Of a DNA stretch of 13,147 bases, positions 6,282 through 13,147 are shown piece after piece. How positions within the stretch are numbered: position 1 is the first letter of the stretch; every line of letters begins with the position of its first letter. The stretch lies in assembly GCA_900548485.1 (NCBI GenBank), contig URKL01000020.1, positions 1 through 13,147 of the forward strand, read 5' to 3'. The position numbers and the translations under genes are program-made. The notes beneath the pieces are model-generated. The model was not told the DNA's origin. It ran no database searches and saw nothing but the letters and a program-made list of their open reading frames with translations. Source of the DNA: an uncultured Succinatimonas sp. GTDB taxonomy: Bacteria > Pseudomonadota > Gammaproteobacteria > Enterobacterales > Succinivibrionaceae.

Positions 6282-8390
6282 TTAAAAGCCTTCGCGACGG
6301 CCACCTGAGAAGTTGCCTCTATTATTATTGCGATCAAAACGAGAAGAACGCTCGCGACGATCATTAAAACTAAATGACGGGCGCTCAAAACGACGATTGC
6401 CTCGACGATCATCACGACGATTACCACGATCATCTCCCTGGAAACCATGGAAATCACGACCGCTACGATTGCCTGAACGATCAAAATCGCGATTATTGAA
6501 ATTACGTTCACCTCTAAAGTTACCACGATCTTGACGGTGAGAACGCGGCGGCTCAGCAGTATACTCACGTAAATCTAAAGGACGACCACAAACACGAGCG
6601 GCAGCTAAAATGCGCATGGTCTCTTCAGGCATACCTGCAGGTAAATCTACAGTGGTGAAAGTATCAAAAATGGCAATCTCACCGATATACTTACTCTCTA
6701 AGTTACCCTCGTTAGCAATAGCACCAACGATTTGACCTGGCTTTGCACCATCACGACGACCTACAGCTAAACGGAAACGAGTCATCTGCATATCCGGGAA
6801 ATCGCGTAAAGGTTGCGGTTGAGCTGACGGGACACGACGCTGACGGTCATCACGAGAACGATCTTCACGCGGACGACGCTCGCGATCATCATCAAAGCTA
6901 CGAGTACGTGGCTCAGGCTTACTTTCATCTAAAAGTAAAGTACCATCACGCTGTGCCATCTTAGCTAAAGCAGCAGCTAATAACTCAGGCTCAATAGAGT
7001 CATCAGTTAAAATCTCAGAAATAACTTCCTCAAACTGCTCTAAACCACCTTCAGCAATGGTCTCCATGATCTGATTGCGGAAATTCTCTAATCTTACACG
7101 ATTAACATCAGCAATAGTTGGCATGCTCATCGGCTCAATTTGCTGATGAGTTACACGCTCAATCTGACGTAAGGCTCTTCTCTCACGAGGAGATACAAAT
7201 AAAATGGCCTCACCAGTGCGACCTGCTCTACCAGTACGACCAATACGATGTACATATGATTCTGCATCATAAGGAATGTCATAGTTAAAGACATGAGTAA
7301 TACGATCAACATCTAAACCACGAGCTGCAACATCAGTAGCAATAATAATATCTAATTGCTTATTCTTTAAGCGATCAATAATCTTTTCACGCTGACGTTG
7401 CGGGATATCACCATGTAAAGCGGCACAAGCTAAACCTCTACCCATAAGACGGTTAGCTACATCCTCAGCATCTGTCTTAGTTCTAACGAAAACTAAAACT
7501 GCATCATAATCCTCAACCTCTAAAATTCTGGTCATAGCATCAATCTTGTGCACACCAGAGGCAATCCAATAACGTTGATGAACAGTAGTTGCAGTAGTAG
7601 TCTTAGACTCAATACGAACATCAACCGGATTTTGTAAGTGATTTTTAGCAATACGTGCAATAGCCTCAGGCATGGTAGCTGAGAATAAGGCAGTTTGACG
7701 CTCTTCAGGGGTATTGCTTAAAATCCAATCAACATCATCAATAAAGCCCATGCGTAACATCTCATCAGCTTCATCAATAACAATGAAAGAAACCTGGTTT
7801 AAATCAATCTTACCGCGTTCTAATAAGTCAATTAAACGACCTGGAGTAGCAACAACAACAGAAGCACCATGACGTAAACTTCTGATCTGATTTTCATAAG
7901 AAGCTCCACCATAGATAGGTGCTACACGGAAATCTTCAATATATTTAGCAAAGCTTTGGCAAGCCTCAGCAACCTGAATGGCTAACTCGCGAGTAGGCTC
8001 TAAAATTAAGGCCTGAATATAGCCCTTAGAACTGTCGATTTTTGATAAAAGTGGTAAGCTAAAAGCAGCAGTCTTACCAGTACCGGTTTGAGCCTGACCT
8101 AAAATATCATGGCCTTCCATAATAACTGGAATTGCGCGCTCTTGAATCGGGGTCGGAGCTTCAAAACCTAAAGATTTAACAGCCTTTAAAACCTCTTCAG
8201 ATAAAGGTAAATCATCAAAAACAGCTAAATCATCTTCCTCATCGGCATTTGCCATAAAAAGGCTTTCAGCACCACCAGTGGTAACAGTAATCTCACTCTC
8301 AGAAGCTTTAGGTTGAGCCTTAACTTCATTATTTTCTAACTGCTCCTGTTCGGAGATTGAATTTTGTAAATTTAAATCCTGATCGGACAT
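6282..8390 (-). CDS. deaD: DEAD-box ATP-dependent RNA helicase DeaD/CsdA
   Basis: A 702-residue cytosolic RNA helicase that unwinds RNA in ribosome assembly and mRNA turnover, most needed in the cold. Visible motifs: Q motif (Phe58, TPIQ with Gln83), Walker A AQTGTGKT (100-107), PTRELA (132-137), TPGR (182-185), DEAD (206-209), SAT (237-239), ATDVAARGLD (351-360) and HRIGRTGRAGR (381-391). Then comes a helical linker, a DbpA-type RRM-like RNA-binding domain (about 534-608, with IVGAIANEGNLESKYIGEI), and an Arg/Gly/Asn/Asp-rich tail from about 612 to the end that ends in GGRREGF. It is longer than E. coli DeaD (629 residues), in part because of an acidic extension of about 50 residues at the N-terminus. 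I chose ATG 8390 rather than an in-frame TTG at 8408: GGAG (8401-8404 on this strand) lies 10 bases upstream of the ATG. It is transcribed alone, divergently from leuA. Confidence 0.96.
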   Translation of the reverse strand: MSDQDLNLQNSISEQEQLENNEVKAQPKASESEITVTTGGAESLFMANADEEDDLAVFDDLPLSEEVLKAVKSLGFEAPTPIQERAIPVIMEGHDILGQAQTGTGKTAAFSLPLLSKIDSSKGYIQALILEPTRELAIQVAEACQSFAKYIEDFRVAPIYGGASYENQIRSLRHGASVVVATPGRLIDLLERGKIDLNQVSFIVIDEADEMLRMGFIDDVDWILSNTPEERQTALFSATMPEAIARIAKNHLQNPVDVRIESKTTTATTVHQRYWIASGVHKIDAMTRILEVEDYDAVLVFVRTKTDAEDVANRLMGRGLACAALHGDIPQRQREKIIDRLKNKQLDIIIATDVAARGLDVDRITHVFNYDIPYDAESYVHRIGRTGRAGRTGEAILFVSPRERRALRQIERVTHQQIEPMSMPTIADVNRVRLENFRNQIMETIAEGGLEQFEEVISEILTDDSIEPELLAAALAKMAQRDGTLLLDESKPEPRTRSFDDDRERRPREDRSRDDRQRRVPSAQPQPLRDFPDMQMTRFRLAVGRRDGAKPGQIVGAIANEGNLESKYIGEIAIFDTFTTVDLPAGMPEETMRILAAARVCGRPLDLREYTAEPPRSHRQDRGNFRGERNFNNRDFDRSGNRSGRDFHGFQGDDRGNRRDDRRGNRRFERPSFSFNDRRERSSRFDRNNNRGNFSGGRREGF
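6290..6555 (-). repeat. Low-complexity Arg/Gly/Asn/Asp-rich tail of DeaD
   Basis: The DNA here is a string of near-repeats of CGACGATCA- and CGATTA-like words that encode R-G-N-R, R-D-D-R and N-F-R-G units. It forms the disordered RNA-binding tail of the helicase. The repetitive codons keep other frames open, which yields spurious ORFs on both strands (6272-6568 minus and 6313-6534 plus). Confidence 0.75.
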
Positions 8391-8543
8391 GTAAAAAAGA
8401 CTCCACAAAATGACGGAGGCCCTTGGGCAAATGTACCTTTAAAATACTTTACAAAGGTCTGAGGGAAAATAGAGGAGAAACTCGAAATACCACCTACAGG
8501 GATCGAAAACCCGCGATCCACAGCCTGCCGGCCTCAAAAAAGA
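8391..8543 (-). promoter_or_regulatory. Long structured 5' leader of deaD
   Basis: About 150 bases lie between the likely transcription start (near 8543) and the deaD ATG, and they are clearly more GC-rich than the DNA beyond. Visible stems: GGATCG with CGATCC (8500-8505 and 8514-8519), ACCTTT with AAAGGT (8435-8440 and 8453-8458), GCC/GGC within 8419-8428, and CTCC with GGAG (8415-8418 and 8401-8404). The last one pairs the deaD Shine-Dalgarno sequence itself. Long folded leaders are typical of cold-shock mRNAs, including that of csdA in E. coli. It matches no riboswitch consensus that I recognise. Confidence 0.5.
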
Positions 8544-8549
8544 TGGTTT

Positions 8550-8555
8550 ATTATA
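8550..8555 (-). promoter_or_regulatory. Candidate -10 element of deaD
   Basis: On the minus strand this reads TATAAT exactly. No good -35 is present 16-18 bases upstream, nor a clear extended -10. It marks the point where the AT-rich intergenic DNA gives way to the GC-richer leader, which supports it as the promoter. Confidence 0.45.
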
Positions 8556-8579
8556 CCTAAAACGTGAGAAAGATCCCAT

Positions 8580-8990
8580 TAATTTTTTCATTTTAGCTAT
8601 ATTTATATTAAATTTACTTTTTTTTCAATATAAAAGAATACCTTACCAATTACTAATGTAAATCAGACAAAAGCAAAATTCCTAATCTTACGTGACAAAA
8701 ATCTATCCACAAATATTTTAAGATCTATCTCTGTCTGATATTTTTTAAAAAATCTCAAGCTCTTAAGCATGAAAAATATGTCGACCTCTAACATAGATTT
8801 TCACCTAAGATCTTTTTTATTCAAAAATTTGTATTTAGATCACATATTTTTCTTATTTTATTTTTTTGCAAAACTATAGTAGTTTGTAAAAAAATAGTGC
8901 ACCATTTTAATTACAAAATACATTGTTTTTGAAAAATAATTTTTTGTATATTCAACATGTTAATGTTTTTATTTCTTTAATTTTGTAAAA
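8580..8990. other. Very AT-rich divergent intergenic region between deaD and leuA
   Basis: Roughly 400 bases made almost wholly of A/T runs, with no credible gene on either strand. It contains small palindromes such as AAACTA-TAG-TAGTTT (8871-8885) and a GATCACA half-site (8838-8844) that looks like the right half of a CRP site with a poor left half. Such DNA could bind nucleoid proteins (H-NS/LeuO/Lrp type) and act as an upstream promoter element, but nothing specific is proved by the sequence. Confidence 0.6.
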
Positions 8991-8995
8991 AGTGC

Positions 8996-9023
8996 TTGAT
9001 TTGCAAAAACAGAGGAATATTAT
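8996..9023 (+). promoter_or_regulatory. Probable promoter of the leu operon
   Basis: TTGATT (8996-9001) and TATTAT (9018-9023) are separated by 16 bases, with A/T-rich DNA upstream. Transcription would start near 9030, giving a leader of about 60 bases. An inverted repeat TCAAT-AATC-ATTGA (9026-9039) covers the predicted start and could be an operator. The leader is too short for a leuL-type attenuator, and no run of Leu codons or terminator is seen in it. Confidence 0.5.
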
Positions 9024-9092
9024 TGTCAATAATCATTGAATTTATAGTTTATACGCAAGTTTTATTGCGGCGTAATCAAAGGTGAATAACTT

Positions 9093-11749
<2,657 letters not shown>

Positions 11750-11782
11750 CTAAAAAGCACACTGCATTAAACAGGATTAAAA

Positions 11783-13147
11783 ATGGGAAAGACTTTATAT
11801 CAAAAGGTTTACGACAGTCACGTTGTATATACCCAAGAAGGCGAATTGCCAACACTTTATATTGATAGACAATTAGTTCATGAGGTAACCTCTCCTCAAG
11901 CTTTTTCTGGTTTGGAAGTTGCCGGCCGCAAGGTTCGTCGTCCAGATCTGCATTTGGCCACTATGGATCATGATATCTCTACCAAAGAACAAACTATTGA
12001 AGCTTGCTCTCCTATGGCACAAGAGCAAATCAAGGCTTTGATGGCCAATACTCAAAAATTTGGCATCAAATTCTTTGGTTTTGGCGATGAAAACCAAGGT
12101 ATCGTTCATATTGTTGGCCCACAAACCGGCTTTACCTTACCTGGTACTACCTTAGTCTGTGGTGACTCTCATACAGCTACACACGGTGCCTTTGGTGCCT
12201 TAGCCTTTGGTATTGGAACCTCTGAAGTTGAGCATGTAATGGCCACTCAAACCTTAAAACAGGGACGTTTTAAGACCATGAAAATTGAGTGTACCGGTAA
12301 ATTACCAAAAGGCTGTTACGCTAAAGATTTAATCTTAGCTATCATCGCTAAACTCACTACTGCAGGTGGTACAGGTTATGCCGTAGAGTTTGCTGGTGAA
12401 GCCGTACGAGCTTTATCTATGGAAGGTCGTATGACTCTGTCCAATATGGCTATCGAATTTGGTGCCACAGCTGGTATGATTGCTCCGGACGAAACCACAT
12501 TTGAATATCTACGTGGTCGTATGTTCGCTCCTAAGGGTGATGCTTTTGATAAAGCTTGTGAATACTGGCGTACTTTAAAATCAGATGATGATGCTGTATT
12601 TGATAAAGTTGTTACCATTGAAGCTGATAAATTAGAGCCACATATTACTTGGGGGACTAACCCAGGACAAGGTGCACCTATAACAGCAAGTGTGCCTGCC
12701 CCTGAAGATTATGCTGATCCTGTTACCGCTAAGTCCTGTGCTGATGCATTAGCCTATATTGACTTAAAACCCCAGCAGAAGCTTATCGGAACTCCGGTTG
12801 ATTATGTGTTTATCGGATCCTGCACTAACGGCCGTATTGAAGACTTTAGAGCTGCGGCTGAGGTTTTAAAAGGACATAAAATCTCTTCTAATATCAAATT
12901 AGCTTTAGCAGTTCCTGGTTCAATGTGGGTAAAACATCAAGCCGAACGTGAAGGTTTAGATAAAATCTTTATTGAAGCTGGTTTTGAATGGCGTATGCCG
13001 GGATGCTCTATGTGCTTAGCTATGAATGACGATAAAGCACCTGTTGGAATGCGCGTAGCTTCTACCTCTAACCGAAACTTTGTTGGTCGTCAGAGTAAAG
13101 GCATAGGAAGCCATCTTATGCGTGAAATGTTTCGATTACTTGAGAGC
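11783..13147 (+). CDS. leuC: 3-isopropylmalate dehydratase large subunit LeuC, 3' end beyond the window
   Basis: The first 455 codons of a protein whose family is about 466 residues long; no stop is reached. LeuC binds a [4Fe-4S] cluster and, with LeuD, isomerises 2-isopropylmalate to 3-isopropylmalate. Seen: [16 protein letters not shown] near 23, TMDHDIST near 60, [27 protein letters not shown] near 130, GGTGYAVEF near 195, [14 protein letters not shown] near 212 and WGTNPGQ near 290. The cluster cysteines are Cys347 ([10 protein letters not shown]), Cys408 and Cys411 (PGCSMC). AGGA at 11773-11776 is its ribosome binding site; leuB ends 33 bases upstream, with no terminator between. The last visible residues, after NRNFVGRQ, depart from the family (see findings). 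leuD is expected next. Confidence 0.95.
   Translation, partial: MGKTLYQKVYDSHVVYTQEGELPTLYIDRQLVHEVTSPQAFSGLEVAGRKVRRPDLHLATMDHDISTKEQTIEACSPMAQEQIKALMANTQKFGIKFFGFGDENQGIVHIVGPQTGFTLPGTTLVCGDSHTATHGAFGALAFGIGTSEVEHVMATQTLKQGRFKTMKIECTGKLPKGCYAKDLILAIIAKLTTAGGTGYAVEFAGEAVRALSMEGRMTLSNMAIEFGATAGMIAPDETTFEYLRGRMFAPKGDAFDKACEYWRTLKSDDDAVFDKVVTIEADKLEPHITWGTNPGQGAPITASVPAPEDYADPVTAKSCADALAYIDLKPQQKLIGTPVDYVFIGSCTNGRIEDFRAAAEVLKGHKISSNIKLALAVPGSMWVKHQAEREGLDKIFIEAGFEWRMPGCSMCLAMNDDKAPVGMRVASTSNRNFVGRQSKGIGSHLMREMFRLLES

Noticed and set aside
6272..6568. Open frames on both strands over the DeaD tail (also 6313-6534 plus)
   Set aside because: They are translations of the same low-complexity repeat in other frames, giving Val/Ile-rich or Arg/Ser-rich strings; the deaD frame explains the DNA.
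8473..8536. tRNA-like stretch with GGGATCGAAAACCC and GAGG/CCTC ends
   Set aside because: No 7-pair acceptor stem, anticodon arm or canonical T-loop can be formed. It fits better as the folded deaD leader.
8703..8711. DnaA-box-like CTATCCACA, with a second ATCCACA at 8515-8521, in AT-rich DNA: possible replication origin
   Set aside because: Only two imperfect boxes about 190 bases apart, and no origin-linked gene such as dnaA, dnaN or mnmG nearby. The second box lies in the deaD leader stem.
8829..8844. Possible second CRP site before leuA
   Set aside because: The right half (GATCACA) is good, but the left half TTGTA does not match TGTGA, so it is mentioned only as a half-site.
8769..8879. 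36-codon ORF rich in Phe and Leu in the deaD-leuA gap
   Set aside because: It has no ribosome binding site, and its composition simply mirrors the T-rich background.
8957..8980. MLMFLFL, a Leu-rich mini-ORF upstream of leuA that might be a leuL leader
   Set aside because: It has no ribosome binding site, lies upstream of the predicted leu promoter, and has no terminator hairpin after it. TTA and TTT codons are expected by chance in such AT-rich DNA.

Overview
The window looks like a stretch of chromosome from an AT-rich gammaproteobacterium. AlaA, PBP4 (DacB), DeaD, AraJ and LeuA/B/C all read as close relatives of their Escherichia coli counterparts over their full visible length, but codon use is AT-rich and the longer gaps between genes are very AT-rich. 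A host-associated anaerobic lineage such as the Succinivibrionaceae would fit; that is inference, because no marker gene here fixes the taxonomy.

Layout. (1) 2-1285, the 3' part of a PBP4-type D,D-carboxypeptidase/endopeptidase (cell wall), cut by the window start. (2) 1353-2564, alaA, an alanine-forming aminotransferase. (3) 2565-2884, a 320-base gap dense in hairpins, which opens with an 18-codon Phe-rich mini-ORF behind a strong ribosome binding site and ends with a 13-codon mini-ORF whose stop overlaps the next start. (4) 2885-4730, a two-gene unit: a DUF4357 protein, then an RsmB/NOP-type RNA m5C methyltransferase, closed by a strong terminator. (5) 4995-6191, an AraJ-like MFS exporter behind a good CRP-like site; a hairpin terminator separates it from the convergent next gene. 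(6) 6282-8390 on the minus strand, deaD/csdA, a DEAD-box RNA helicase with a long folded-looking 5' leader (about 150 nt). (7) 8391-9092, a 700-base divergent control region, very AT-rich in the middle. (8) 9093 to the window end, the leucine operon leuA-leuB-leuC, with leuC running off the right edge.

How the genes work together. The clear pathway is leucine synthesis: LeuA condenses acetyl-CoA with 2-ketoisovalerate, LeuC (with LeuD, outside the window) isomerises the product and LeuB oxidises it. AlaA is also an amino-acid step. The RNA methyltransferase and DeaD both serve RNA/ribosome biogenesis but are transcribed separately.

Most of the window is ordinary housekeeping sequence. I saw no CRISPR array, insertion sequence, phage gene, tRNA, rRNA or recognisable defence system. 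The parts worth a second look are the non-coding ones (the gap after alaA, the deaD leader, the araJ control region), the DUF4357 gene, and the LeuC C-terminus, which departs from the family in its last visible residues.
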